From positions 155,675-217,709 of the forward strand of contig NZ_LLYB01000046.1 of the NCBI RefSeq assembly GCF_001440475.1: 62,035 bases of DNA, in the 5' to 3' direction. The stretch is from Bradyrhizobium lablabi. Its GTDB lineage: Bacteria; Pseudomonadota; Alphaproteobacteria; Rhizobiales; Xanthobacteraceae. Below the pieces are notes generated by a model. It made no database searches and was not told where the DNA came from. It worked only from the letters and a program-made list of their open reading frames with translations. The position numbers and the translations under genes were made by a program. Shown here piece after piece: positions 34,694-42,861 of this stretch (the first letter of the stretch is position 1; every line of letters begins with the position of its first letter).

Positions 34694-35413
34694 CTAGTGG
34701 ATCTCCGCCGAGCGCTTCAGCGCCTCTTTCAGTTTTTCCAGCGTGAAGTCCGGGCTGCGCGCGATCTCAAGGATCGGCGTTTCGCGCCGGCCGCAGAGTT
34801 CGGCGGCTTCCGGAATCTTGGCCGCGATATCGTGCGGGATGACGATGGCGCCGTGCTGGTCGGCGTGGATGAGATCGTCGGAATGCACGGTCATGCCGGC
34901 GACGCGCACTTCGCCGCCCCAGGCTTCCGCATGGACCCAGGCATGCGACGGTCCGACCGAACCGGCCAGCGCCTGGAAGCCCGGCGCCCATTGCGGGATG
35001 TCGCGGATCGAGCCGTCGGTGATGACGCCGAGGCAGCCGAGCGCCTTGTGCACGTTGCTCTGCACCTCGCCCCAGAACGCGCCGTAGCCGACATCGGCGC
35101 CGTCGATATCCTGGATCACGGTGATGCGCGGGCCGAAGCCGGTGCCGACATATTCGTAATAGGCGATGCGGCGGCGGGCCTGCTCGTCGGCGGGAAGCGT
35201 GGATTTGAGCACCGAGCGGATCGTGACCGTGCGGGCGTAGCCGACCATCGGCGGCAGATCGGGAAACGGGCAGACCAGCGGCTTGGTGGTGTAGCCGATC
35301 AGGCGGCGTTCGGGCGCGACGATCTCCATCGCATTGCAGATCGTCGGCGTGTCATAGCGCGCCAACGCCTCGAGGACGGAAGCAGGCAGCGGGGCGGTAA
35401 CGGCTTTGTTCAC
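34694..35413 (-). CDS. RraA/HMG-aldolase-like family protein
   Basis: A 239-aa protein of the RraA-like fold: DTPTICNAMEI at the N-terminus, GYARTVTIRSV, GADVGYGAFWGEVQSNVHKALGCLGVITDGSIRDI and HSDDLIHADQHGAIVIPHDIA. The conserved G...DG..RD segment binds metal and oxaloacetate/HMG-type substrates in aldolase members. Family proteins are often mis-named RNase E regulators. The neighbouring Bug binding protein favours a catabolic aldolase or decarboxylase role. First gene of the three-gene run. Confidence 0.88.
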   Translation of the reverse strand: MNKAVTAPLPASVLEALARYDTPTICNAMEIVAPERRLIGYTTKPLVCPFPDLPPMVGYARTVTIRSVLKSTLPADEQARRRIAYYEYVGTGFGPRITVIQDIDGADVGYGAFWGEVQSNVHKALGCLGVITDGSIRDIPQWAPGFQALAGSVGPSHAWVHAEAWGGEVRVAGMTVHSDDLIHADQHGAIVIPHDIAAKIPEAAELCGRRETPILEIARSPDFTLEKLKEALKRSAEIH

Positions 35414-35547
35414 GGCGTTCTCTCCTGATTATTTGGCCCGGCTCTTTCAGGCCGTGCGTCGCTTGAGCCCCTATAGCCGAGATTGTCGGAGAACCCAACT
35501 CGGCAGCGGCTCATGGCAGATATATCGGAAGGTGCGCCGGGGCGGAC

Positions 35548-36432
35548 TCAGTTCAACCGCGCCGGCCGTTCGTCCTTGGTCTCGCCGGAGGCCGGCGAGA
35601 ACGGCGCTGCGGCGGATGACGGCGCGGCGGCTTCGGACGCCGCAGCCGGCTGCGCGGCAGCCGCATTGCGCTCATGATCGCGATAGGACTTCCAGCCCCA
35701 GGGTAGGCTCAGGAGATAGAGCACCGAGCCGATCGACAGGATGTGCCAGGGATAGCCGATCAGCAGTGCGACGAAGAACACGACGGAGACGAAGACCGGC
35801 AGCACCATTTCCGGCGGCACCCGCATCTTCACCGTCTTGCCGGAGAACACCGGCAACCGCGACACCATCAGGAATCCGATCAGGAGCGTATAGGCCGCGG
35901 TCAGCGTGGCCGGCGGTTTCGAGATGCCGAGAAACGCCAGATAGAACGGCAGCATCGCCAGGATCGCGCCAGCCGGCGCCGGCACGCCGGTGAAATAATT
36001 CGCCGCAAAGGCAGGCTTGTTCGGATCGTCGATACTGGCGTTGAAGCGCGCCAGGCGCAGGCCGCCCGCGATTGCAAACACCATCGCCGCGATCCAGCCG
36101 CCATTGGCCAATTCCTGGAGCTGCCAGAAATACAGCATCAGGCCCGGCGCGACGCCGAAATTGACGAAATCGGCGAGGCTGTCGAGTTCGGCGCCGAATT
36201 TCGACTGGCCCTTGATCATGCGCGCGACGCGCCCGTCGACACCGTCGAGCACGGCCGCGAATACGATCGCGGCGACCGCGAGCTCCATCCGTCCCTCGAT
36301 CGACAGGCGGATCGCCGTCAGACCGGCGCAGATCGCCAGCAGCGTGATGACGTTGGGCACCAGCATCCGCACCGGGATCGGGCGAAACCGGCGGCGGCGC
36401 AGTTCAGGGTCTTTGGGGTCCGGGATCAGCAT
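35548..36432 (-). CDS. pssA: CDP-diacylglycerol--serine O-phosphatidyltransferase
   Basis: A 294-aa integral membrane enzyme that makes phosphatidylserine from CDP-diacylglycerol and serine. The CDP-alcohol phosphotransferase motif is visible as DGRVARMIKGQSKFGAELDSLAD (pattern DG-x2-AR-x8-G-x3-D-x3-D). About eight membrane helices follow the charged N-terminus. The Ala-rich C-terminal tail is dispensable-looking. It lies 76 nt downstream of psd, the next enzyme of the pathway, in the same direction, so phosphatidylethanolamine synthesis is encoded together. Confidence 0.94.
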   Translation of the reverse strand: MLIPDPKDPELRRRRFRPIPVRMLVPNVITLLAICAGLTAIRLSIEGRMELAVAAIVFAAVLDGVDGRVARMIKGQSKFGAELDSLADFVNFGVAPGLMLYFWQLQELANGGWIAAMVFAIAGGLRLARFNASIDDPNKPAFAANYFTGVPAPAGAILAMLPFYLAFLGISKPPATLTAAYTLLIGFLMVSRLPVFSGKTVKMRVPPEMVLPVFVSVVFFVALLIGYPWHILSIGSVLYLLSLPWGWKSYRDHERNAAAAQPAAASEAAAPSSAAAPFSPASGETKDERPARLN

Positions 36433-36508
36433 AGCCGGCTATTATATAGCAAGCGCCCGCCCGGTTCGCCATTGGGCGGCCGAGCGGCAAAATCACCCGT
36501 TCAGAGGG

Positions 36509-37207
36509 TTAATCGGCTCGGAATGCCCGGCCCTGCTCGCTGGAGCCGAAATCGGCCAAAATCGTCTCGCCCGCAATCGCGGTCTGGCCCTCGGAAACCA
36601 GCGCCCGCGTGCCTTCCGGCAGATAGACGTCCAGACGCGAGCCGAACCGGATCAGGCCGAACCGTTCTCCGGCGCCGATTGACTGGCCTTCCCGCACGAA
36701 TGAGACAATCCGCCGCGCCACCAGGCCGGCGATCTGGACCACGCCGATCCGGCCGTTGGTACTCGAGATCACCAACGAGTTGCGCTCATTGTCTTCGCTG
36801 GCCTTGTCGAGCTCGGCGTTGATGAAGGTGCCGGGACGGTAGGCGATGCGGTCGATGCGGCCCGCCACCGGGCTGCGGTTCACGTGGCAGTTGAACACGC
36901 TCATGAAGATCGAGATGCGCGGCAGCGGCCGGTCGCCGAGGCCGAGTTCGGCCGGCGGCAGCACCTGCGCCACCATCGAGACGCGGCCGTCGGCCGGCGA
37001 CACCACGATGCCGTCGCGCACCGGCGTCACGCGGACGGGATCGCGGAAGAACAGCGCGCACCAGACGGTCAGGCCGGTAGCGATCCAGCCGAGCGGCGTC
37101 CAGATCCAGAACAGGATCAGGCTGGTCAGCGCAAAGGCGCCGATGAAGGGATAGCCCTCGGGATGGATTGGCGGGATCTGCGCGCGGATGGAATTCGCAA
37201 TCGACAT
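36509..37207 (-). CDS. psd: Phosphatidylserine decarboxylase proenzyme, short type
   Basis: A 232-aa protein of the short Psd class. The N-terminal helices ([16 protein letters not shown]) anchor it, [15 protein letters not shown] and [18 protein letters not shown] are family blocks, and the self-cleavage site is the Gly-Ser of [13 protein letters not shown] near the C-terminus, which generates the pyruvoyl group. It converts phosphatidylserine to phosphatidylethanolamine. It is upstream of pssA, and an ABC exporter gene precedes it by 54 nt. Confidence 0.95.
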   Translation of the reverse strand: MSIANSIRAQIPPIHPEGYPFIGAFALTSLILFWIWTPLGWIATGLTVWCALFFRDPVRVTPVRDGIVVSPADGRVSMVAQVLPPAELGLGDRPLPRISIFMSVFNCHVNRSPVAGRIDRIAYRPGTFINAELDKASEDNERNSLVISSTNGRIGVVQIAGLVARRIVSFVREGQSIGAGERFGLIRFGSRLDVYLPEGTRALVSEGQTAIAGETILADFGSSEQGRAFRAD

Positions 37208-37261
37208 TAGGGCTCGCTGTTATCTGGCCGACTTCCGTCGGGAATTCGCGCCGTATTTGGA

Positions 37262-39253
37262 TTATTCCGCGGCTGTTGCCAAGGAATCTTTGGATTTGGG
37301 CGGGTCCTTGGAGGGATCGCTGAGGGGATCATCGACCGGCGGCGGCGCGCGGTTCGGCGCTTCGTTGCCCTCGTCCATCTGCGCGAGCTTCTCCCGCGCT
37401 TCCTCGGCCTCGCGCTGCCTGTTCCACATGCTGGCGTAAAGCCCACCGGCGGCCAGAAGCCTGACATGGGTGCCGCGCTCGGCGATGCGGCCTTGATCGA
37501 GCACGATAATTTCGTCGGCGCCGACGATAGTCGAAAGCCGGTGCGCGATCACCAGCGAGGTGCGGCCGCGCGAGACACGCTCCAGCGCTTCCTGGATTTC
37601 ATGCTCGGTGTGGCTGTCGAGCGCCGACGTCGCCTCGTCCAGCACCAGGATCGGCGGCGCCTTCAGCACGGTGCGCGCAATCGCCACGCGCTGCTTCTCG
37701 CCGCCGGACAGTTTCAGTCCGCGCTCACCGACCTGGGTCTCGTAGCCCTTCGGCGAATGGCGGATGAAGCTGTCGATTTGCGCCAGTTGCGCCGCCTGCT
37801 CCACTTCGGCATCGCTGGCGTCCCAGCGGCCGTAGCGGATGTTGTAGCGGATGGTGTCGTTGAACAGCACGGTGTCCTGCGGCACCATGCCGATCGAGGC
37901 GCGGAGCGACGCCTGCGTGACGTTGCGGATATCCTGGCCGTCGATCAGGATCTTGCCGCTGGAGACGTCGTAGAGACGGAACAGCAACCGCGAAATCGTC
38001 GACTTGCCGGCGCCGGAAGGCCCTACGATCGCTACCGTCTTGCCGGCCGGCACCTCGAAGCTCAGGCCTTTGAGGATCGGCCGCTCCGGATCGTAGGCAA
38101 AGCGCACATCGTCGAAGCGCACATTGCCGGCGCTGACGGTCAGCGGCGCGGCGTCCGGGATGTCCTTGATCTCCGGATTGCGCGACAGCACGTTGAACAT
38201 CTTCTCGATGTCGATGATCGCCTGCTTGATCTCGCGATAGACCATACCCATGAAGTTCAGCGGCTGGTAGAGCTGGATCATCATGGTGTTGATCATGACG
38301 AAATCACCGACCGTGTTGGTGCCGTTGCGCACGCCGAGCGCGCACATCAGCATGGTTGCGGTGAGGCCAAAGGTGAAGATGATCGCCTGCCCGGTGTTGA
38401 GCACCGCGAGCGACGTATAGGTTTTCACGCTGTTGCGCTCGTAGCGCTCCATCGAGCGGTCGTAGCGCTCGGCCTCGCGCGTCTCGGCGCTGAAATATTT
38501 CACCGTCTCGTAGTTGAGCAGCGAGTCGATCGCCTTGGTGTTCGCCTCGGTGTCGGAATCGTTCATCTTGCGGCGGATCTCGATCCGCCATTCGGTCGCG
38601 ATGTAGGTGTAGTACATGTAGATCACGACGGTAACAGCGGTGACCAGCACGTAGCGCCAGTCGAACTGCCACAGCAGCACCGCCATCAACAGCGCGACCT
38701 CGACGATGGTCGGGATCAGCTGCAGGATCACCATCCGCACGATCACCTCGATGCCGGTGCGGCCGCGCTCCAGCACCCGCGTCAGGCCGCCGGTCTTGCG
38801 CTCCAGGTGAAAGCGCAGCGACAATTCGTGCATGTGAACGAAGGTGATATAGGCGAGTTTGCGCACCGCGTGCATCGCGACGCGGGCGAAGATGCCGTCG
38901 CGAAACTGCGTCAGCACCGCCATCAGGACCCTCACCGTGCCGTAGCTTGCGGTCATCAGCAAGGGCGAGGCGATCAACCACAGCATCCAGTTCGACGGCT
39001 CGACCGGCGCCGTGCCCATGCCGTTGAGCGCATCGATCGCCCATTTGAAGGTGAACGGAACGATCAGCGTCGCGAGCTTGGCCGCCAGCAGCAGCACCAT
39101 CGACCAGACCACGCGCATCTTCAGGTCGGCGCGGTCGCCGGGCCAGATATAGGGCCACAGATGCACCAGCGTCCCGACCAGGGTCGCCTTGTCGGGCGAA
39201 GCGCCGGCCGGCTCGGCAGCAACGGCATCGGCGCGCGAATCAGGCTCAGCCAT
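37262..39253 (-). CDS. Atm1/HMT1-type ABC exporter (fused permease and ATPase)
   Basis: 663 aa from the ATG at 39253; a GTG at 39283 is an alternative. The N-terminal half has six membrane helices with the Atm1-type stretch LTRVLERGRTGIEVIVRM and YNSVKTYTSLAVLN-like region. The ATPase has Walker A GPSGAGKST, Q-loop, signature LSGGEKQR, Walker B ILVLDEATSALD and His-switch IAHRLST. Atm1-like exporters move glutathione conjugates or glutathione-metal species and support iron-sulfur and heavy-metal homeostasis. Divergent from the LOG gene. Confidence 0.94.
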   Translation of the reverse strand: MAEPDSRADAVAAEPAGASPDKATLVGTLVHLWPYIWPGDRADLKMRVVWSMVLLLAAKLATLIVPFTFKWAIDALNGMGTAPVEPSNWMLWLIASPLLMTASYGTVRVLMAVLTQFRDGIFARVAMHAVRKLAYITFVHMHELSLRFHLERKTGGLTRVLERGRTGIEVIVRMVILQLIPTIVEVALLMAVLLWQFDWRYVLVTAVTVVIYMYYTYIATEWRIEIRRKMNDSDTEANTKAIDSLLNYETVKYFSAETREAERYDRSMERYERNSVKTYTSLAVLNTGQAIIFTFGLTATMLMCALGVRNGTNTVGDFVMINTMMIQLYQPLNFMGMVYREIKQAIIDIEKMFNVLSRNPEIKDIPDAAPLTVSAGNVRFDDVRFAYDPERPILKGLSFEVPAGKTVAIVGPSGAGKSTISRLLFRLYDVSSGKILIDGQDIRNVTQASLRASIGMVPQDTVLFNDTIRYNIRYGRWDASDAEVEQAAQLAQIDSFIRHSPKGYETQVGERGLKLSGGEKQRVAIARTVLKAPPILVLDEATSALDSHTEHEIQEALERVSRGRTSLVIAHRLSTIVGADEIIVLDQGRIAERGTHVRLLAAGGLYASMWNRQREAEEAREKLAQMDEGNEAPNRAPPPVDDPLSDPSKDPPKSKDSLATAAE

Positions 39254-39358
39254 TGGCGTCGCGCTCACGGCAAGGTGGCGCACCGGTCGCCTTCAGGGAA
39301 TTTTCGGTAGTCTGCATATGGACGTCATATAGAGCCTTTACCTCCCCCGTACAGCCTT

Positions 39359-39374
39359 GAAAGATAAATCTTTC
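39359..39374. promoter_or_regulatory. Palindrome between the ABC exporter and the LOG gene
   Basis: GAAAGAT-AA-ATCTTTC is a perfect 7-bp inverted repeat in the intergenic region of two divergent genes. Two CCCCCGT blocks flank it on the same strand. It could be an operator for either gene. Confidence 0.4.
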
Positions 39375-39456
39375 CCCCGTTTGGTTTGATTTCGGGCTTA
39401 TTTGTGCTGCATCACCGAATTCCACCGGACTTGAGCTTTACCGAGTGCAGTGCCAC

Positions 39457-40086
39457 ATGATCTCCATGGATCAAATCAACACCGATCAAATCAAAACCGT
39501 TTGTGTCTATTGCGGCTCCGGCCCTGGTTCCAACCCCCGCTTTGTGGAAGCTGCCCAAGCCCTGGGAAAGGCTTTTGCCGAGAACAATATCCGCCTCGTC
39601 TATGGCGGCGGATCGGTCGGGCTGATGGGTGCGATCGCCAAGTCGACGCTGGATCACGGCGGCCTGGTCACCGGTATCATCCCGGATTTCCTGCGATCGC
39701 GCGAACATATGCTGAAGCGCGTTCAGGAAATGATCGTCACGCCCGACATGCACGAGCGCAAGCGGCTGATGTTCGAACACTCCGACGCGTTCGTGGCGCT
39801 GCCGGGCGGCGTCGGCACGCTGGAAGAACTGGTCGAGCAGGTAACGTGGCAGCAGCTCGGCCGTCACACCAAGCCGGTACTGCTCGCCAATATCGACGGC
39901 TTCTGGGAACCGCTGTTTGCGCTGCTCACGCATATGCGCGAAACCAAATTCATCCGCCCGCCGTTCGAGATCGACATTCTCAAAGCCGACCAGGTCGAGG
40001 ACATCGTGCCGCGGCTGCGCGCCGCCGCTGCGCGTGCTCCGGCGGGCGCCAAGGAGATGGCGCCGGAATTGGCGCGGAAGTTGTAG
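39457..40086 (+). CDS. LOG-family nucleoside 5'-monophosphate phosphoribohydrolase (TIGR00730)
   Basis: About 209 aa; starts at 39445, 39457 or 39466 are all possible and none has a clear ribosome binding site. The Rossmann-like fold shows VCVYCGSGPGSNP, YGGGSVGLMGAIAKS, and the LOG signature PGGVGTLEELVEQVTWQQLG. Proteins with PGGxGTxxE release free bases from nucleoside monophosphates. In plants and some bacteria they activate cytokinins, so a plant-associated bacterium could use it for that, although housekeeping roles are equally possible. Older annotations call these lysine decarboxylases. Confidence 0.93.
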   Translation: MISMDQINTDQIKTVCVYCGSGPGSNPRFVEAAQALGKAFAENNIRLVYGGGSVGLMGAIAKSTLDHGGLVTGIIPDFLRSREHMLKRVQEMIVTPDMHERKRLMFEHSDAFVALPGGVGTLEELVEQVTWQQLGRHTKPVLLANIDGFWEPLFALLTHMRETKFIRPPFEIDILKADQVEDIVPRLRAAAARAPAGAKEMAPELARKL

Positions 40087-40097
40087 CCATTACGATT

Positions 40098-40475
40098 TCA
40101 CTCGGCCGGAAACGTCACCGCCTCGATGCGGTTGCCGTCGGGATCGATGACGAAGGCCGCGTAATACTTTACGCGATCATGCGGGCGCAGGCCCGGCGCG
40201 CCGTCGGAACGGCCGCCGGTTTCTAACGCGGCGGCATGAAACGCATCGACATCGGCAGATGATTTCGCGCGAAGGCAGATGTGCGTGCCGCTCTCCGGCG
40301 GCACAGGCGCCATGCCGGCGCGCAGGTTGATCCAGAATTCGGGATAGGTCTTGCCGAAGCCGATGGTGGCGGGCCGCGTCACCAAGCGCGACAGGCCGAG
40401 GGCTGCAAGCGTCGCTTCATAGAAACGCGCGGACCGTTCGAGGTCAGCAACGCCGACGGAGATGTGGTCGATCAT
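40098..40475 (-). CDS. VOC-family (glyoxalase-like) protein
   Basis: 125 aa from the ATG at 40475 (MIDHISVGVADLERSARFYE). An open frame continues to 40637, but that extension is translated repeat DNA (40498-40610) and has no protein character. The VOC beta-alpha-beta-beta-beta repeats are visible, with metal-ligand-like residues His4, the GTHICLRA His, and the Glu of the terminal DPDGNRIEAV. Members include dioxygenases, glyoxalases and resistance proteins, and the substrate is unknown. It is convergent with the LOG gene. Confidence 0.9.
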   Translation of the reverse strand: MIDHISVGVADLERSARFYEATLAALGLSRLVTRPATIGFGKTYPEFWINLRAGMAPVPPESGTHICLRAKSSADVDAFHAAALETGGRSDGAPGLRPHDRVKYYAAFVIDPDGNRIEAVTFPAE

Positions 40476-40497
40476 GGATTGGCCCCCTGCTCTCTCC

Positions 40498-40610
40498 CCG
40501 TCATTGCCTGCGACAAACGCAAGGCGTTTGCGCAAGGGAGCCCTTGCGACGAAGCAATCCATACTTTCTTTGCGGCACGATGGATTGCTTCGCTTCGCTC
40601 GCAATGACGG
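40498..40610. repeat. Full palindromic intergenic repeat (longer version)
   Basis: Ends are CCGTCATTGC and GCAATGACGG, with inner GCAATCCAT (40554) and ATGGATTGC (40580). It has an extra inner segment compared with the copy at 32806. It separates the VOC gene from cimA. Confidence 0.85.
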
Positions 40611-40638
40611 CGCGTTTGCGACGCCGCTTTGCGTCACC

Positions 40639-42237
40639 TCACACCGGCGCGCCTGATTTCACCAGCTTGTAGACCACCGAATCCATCAGCGCCTGGAACG
40701 AGGCGTCGATGATGTTCGGCGACACGCCGACGGTGGTCCAGCTCTCGCCGTTTTCGTCCTCGCTCTCGATCAGGACACGCGTGACCGCTTCCGTACCGCC
40801 ATTGAGGATACGCACGCGGTAATCGATCAGCTTCAGGCCCTCGATGTACTTCTGGTACTTGCCGAGATCCTTGCGCAGCGCGACGTCGAGCGCGTTGACG
40901 GGGCCGTTGCCTTCCGCGGCCGAGATCAGCCGCTCGCCGGCGACGTCGACCTTCACCACGGCGAGCGCGACCGTGACGCGCTGGCCGTTGGCGTTGTAGC
41001 GCTGCTCGACATTGACGTCGAACTGCTCGACCTTGAAATATTCCGGCACCCGGCCGAGCGTGCGCCGCGCCAACAGGTCGAACGAGGCGTTGGCGGATTC
41101 ATAGGCGAAGCCCGCCGCCTCCCGCTCCTTCAATTCCTCGACCAGCCGCGCCAGTTTCGGATCGCTCTTTTCGTAAGGAATGCCGGCGCGGTCGAGCTCG
41201 GCCATCACGTTGGAACGGCCGGCCTGGTCCGATACCAGCACCTTGCGGTGGTTGCCGACGGATTCGGGCGATACGTGCTCGTAGGTCTGGGGGTCCTTCA
41301 GGACCGCGGAGGCATGAATGCCGGTCTTGGTCACGAAGGCGCTCTCGCCGACGTAAGGCGCGTGGCGGTTCGGCGCGCGGTTGAGCATGTCGTCGAGGGT
41401 GCGCGACACCTTCATCAGCGTCGCCATCTTCTCGTCCGTGACGCCGATCTCAAAGGCGTCGGAGAATTCGTTCTTCAGGCGCAGCGTCGGGATCAGCGAA
41501 CAGAGATTGGCGTTGCCGCAGCGCTCGCCGAGCCCATTCAGCGTACCCTGGATCTGCCGCGCGCCGGCGCGCACCGCGGCCAGCGAATTGGCGACCGCCT
41601 GCTCGGTGTCGTTATGGGCGTGGATGCCGACATGGCTGCCCGGGATGTGCTTTGTCACAGCGCCGACGATGGTTTCGACTTCATGCGGCATGGTGCCGCC
41701 ATTGGTGTCGCACAGCACCACCCAGCGCGCCCCGGAATCATAAGCGGCCTTCGCACAGGCCAGCGCGAAATCGGCGTTCTCCTTGTAGCCGTCGAAGAAG
41801 TGCTCGCAATCGACCATCACCTCGCGATCCGCAGCCTTGGCCGCGCTGACGCTGTCGCGGATCGAGGCGAGGTTTTCCTCGTTGGTGGTCTCGAGCGCCA
41901 CCCGCACCTGATAGGCGGATGATTTGGCGACAAAGCAGATCGCATCGGCCTTGGCTTCCAATAGCCCCGCCAGCCCCGGATCGTTCGAGGCCGAACGGCC
42001 CGGACGGCGGGTCATGCCGAACGCGGTGAATTTGGCGCTCTCGAATTTTGGCTTCGCGGCAAAGAATTCAGTGTCGGTCGGATTGGCGCCGGGATAGCCG
42101 CCCTCGACATAATCGATGCCGAGCTCATCCAGCATCTGCGCGATGATCTGCTTGTCATGCAGCGTGAAATCGACGCCGTTGGTCTGCGCGCCGTCGCGCA
42201 GGGTGGTGTCAAAGAGATAAAGACGTTCGCGGCTCAT
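40639..42237 (-). CDS. cimA: (R)-citramalate synthase
   Basis: A 532-aa enzyme joining pyruvate and acetyl-CoA to citramalate, the first step of the threonine-independent route to 2-oxobutyrate and isoleucine. The start at 42237 (MSRERLYLFDTTLRDGAQTNGVDF) overlaps the GNAT stop as ATGA. The DRE-TIM HMGL-like domain has DTTLRDGAQ, HVGIHAHNDTEQAVANSLAAVRAG, and the metal-binding HAHND. The C-terminal LeuA-type allosteric domain (from about 390) has the isoleucine-feedback regulatory fold. It is the last gene of the cysS operon. Confidence 0.95.
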   Translation of the reverse strand: MSRERLYLFDTTLRDGAQTNGVDFTLHDKQIIAQMLDELGIDYVEGGYPGANPTDTEFFAAKPKFESAKFTAFGMTRRPGRSASNDPGLAGLLEAKADAICFVAKSSAYQVRVALETTNEENLASIRDSVSAAKAADREVMVDCEHFFDGYKENADFALACAKAAYDSGARWVVLCDTNGGTMPHEVETIVGAVTKHIPGSHVGIHAHNDTEQAVANSLAAVRAGARQIQGTLNGLGERCGNANLCSLIPTLRLKNEFSDAFEIGVTDEKMATLMKVSRTLDDMLNRAPNRHAPYVGESAFVTKTGIHASAVLKDPQTYEHVSPESVGNHRKVLVSDQAGRSNVMAELDRAGIPYEKSDPKLARLVEELKEREAAGFAYESANASFDLLARRTLGRVPEYFKVEQFDVNVEQRYNANGQRVTVALAVVKVDVAGERLISAAEGNGPVNALDVALRKDLGKYQKYIEGLKLIDYRVRILNGGTEAVTRVLIESEDENGESWTTVGVSPNIIDASFQALMDSVVYKLVKSGAPV

Positions 42238-42743
42238 TGTGGCGCTCCCGGCGCGGCGTCTGCCAGCGTCTTCTGCATCGTGGTGTTGGCGAGCCATTCG
42301 CCATTGAGCGAGACGGTGTTGCGCTGCTTGGCGGTATAGCCGCGCTTTCGAAACAGCGGCTCCGCGGTGTCGCTGGCGTCGACCGTCAAGGTTTTCGCAC
42401 CGCGCGCGCCCGCCAGTTTTTCCAGCGCGTCGACCAGCATCGAAGCGACGCCCTGCCCCGCCACGCTCGGATGGACAAAGAGCATGTCGATATGGTCAGC
42501 GCCCTTCAGGGACGCAAATCCGACCGGCGCGTTCTGGATGGTCGCGATCAGCGTCAACTGTCCAGCGAGCTTCTTGCCGAATTTTTCCTCGTCCTCGGCT
42601 GCCGCAGCCCAGGCTTCCTGCTGCGCCTCGCTGTAATCATCGCCGGTCAGCCCCTCGATGGCGGCGACAAAGATCGCCGCCAGCATCGGAACATCCGCCG
42701 GCAGAAACGGCCGCAAGCCGGGTTTGGGCAAAGCCTGTCCCAT
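42234..42743 (-). CDS. GNAT-family N-acetyltransferase
   Basis: A 169-aa protein with a GNAT fold: acetyl-CoA loop VHPSVAGQGVASMLVDALEKLAGARG, then LTVDASDTAEPLFRKRGYTAKQRNTVSLNGEWLANTTMQK, typical of the YafP/ElaA-like branch. The acceptor is unknown. It sits between the small membrane peptide gene (4 nt upstream) and cimA (ATGA overlap), so it is translated in the cysS-cimA operon. Confidence 0.88.
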   Translation of the reverse strand: MGQALPKPGLRPFLPADVPMLAAIFVAAIEGLTGDDYSEAQQEAWAAAAEDEEKFGKKLAGQLTLIATIQNAPVGFASLKGADHIDMLFVHPSVAGQGVASMLVDALEKLAGARGAKTLTVDASDTAEPLFRKRGYTAKQRNTVSLNGEWLANTTMQKTLADAAPGAPQ

Positions 42744-42747
42744 CGCG

Positions 42748-42861
42748 TCAAAACACTCCGAACAATCTCAAGGCCAGGATGACCGCGGCAACGATCAACG
42801 CCCATTTGATGAAGATGTAATAACGCCAGTGTTTCGGGAAAGGCGTATCGGGTTTTTCCAT
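42748..42861 (-). CDS. Small 37-aa single-pass membrane protein
   Basis: This ORF is below the usual length cut-offs. It starts at the ATG sharing an A with the cysS stop (TGATG, 42863-42859) and ends 4 nt before the GNAT start. The sequence is a charged and aromatic N-terminus ([17 protein letters not shown]) followed by one hydrophobic helix, IKWALIVAAVILALRLFGVF. The stop-start overlap, the clean helix and the tight spacing argue for a real gene. Homologs are unknown to me. It might be a stress or transporter-associated microprotein. Confidence 0.65.
   Translation of the reverse strand: MEKPDTPFPKHWRYYIFIKWALIVAAVILALRLFGVF

Noticed and set aside
37466..39310. A 614-aa plus-strand frame opposite the ABC exporter
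   Set aside because: His/Arg/Asp-rich shadow sequence. The opposite strand encodes all ABC motifs in order.
40476..40637. N-terminal extension of the VOC protein
   Set aside because: The extra residues (SLRAKRSNPS and so on) are translation of the palindromic repeat. The ATG at 40475 begins the VOC fold.
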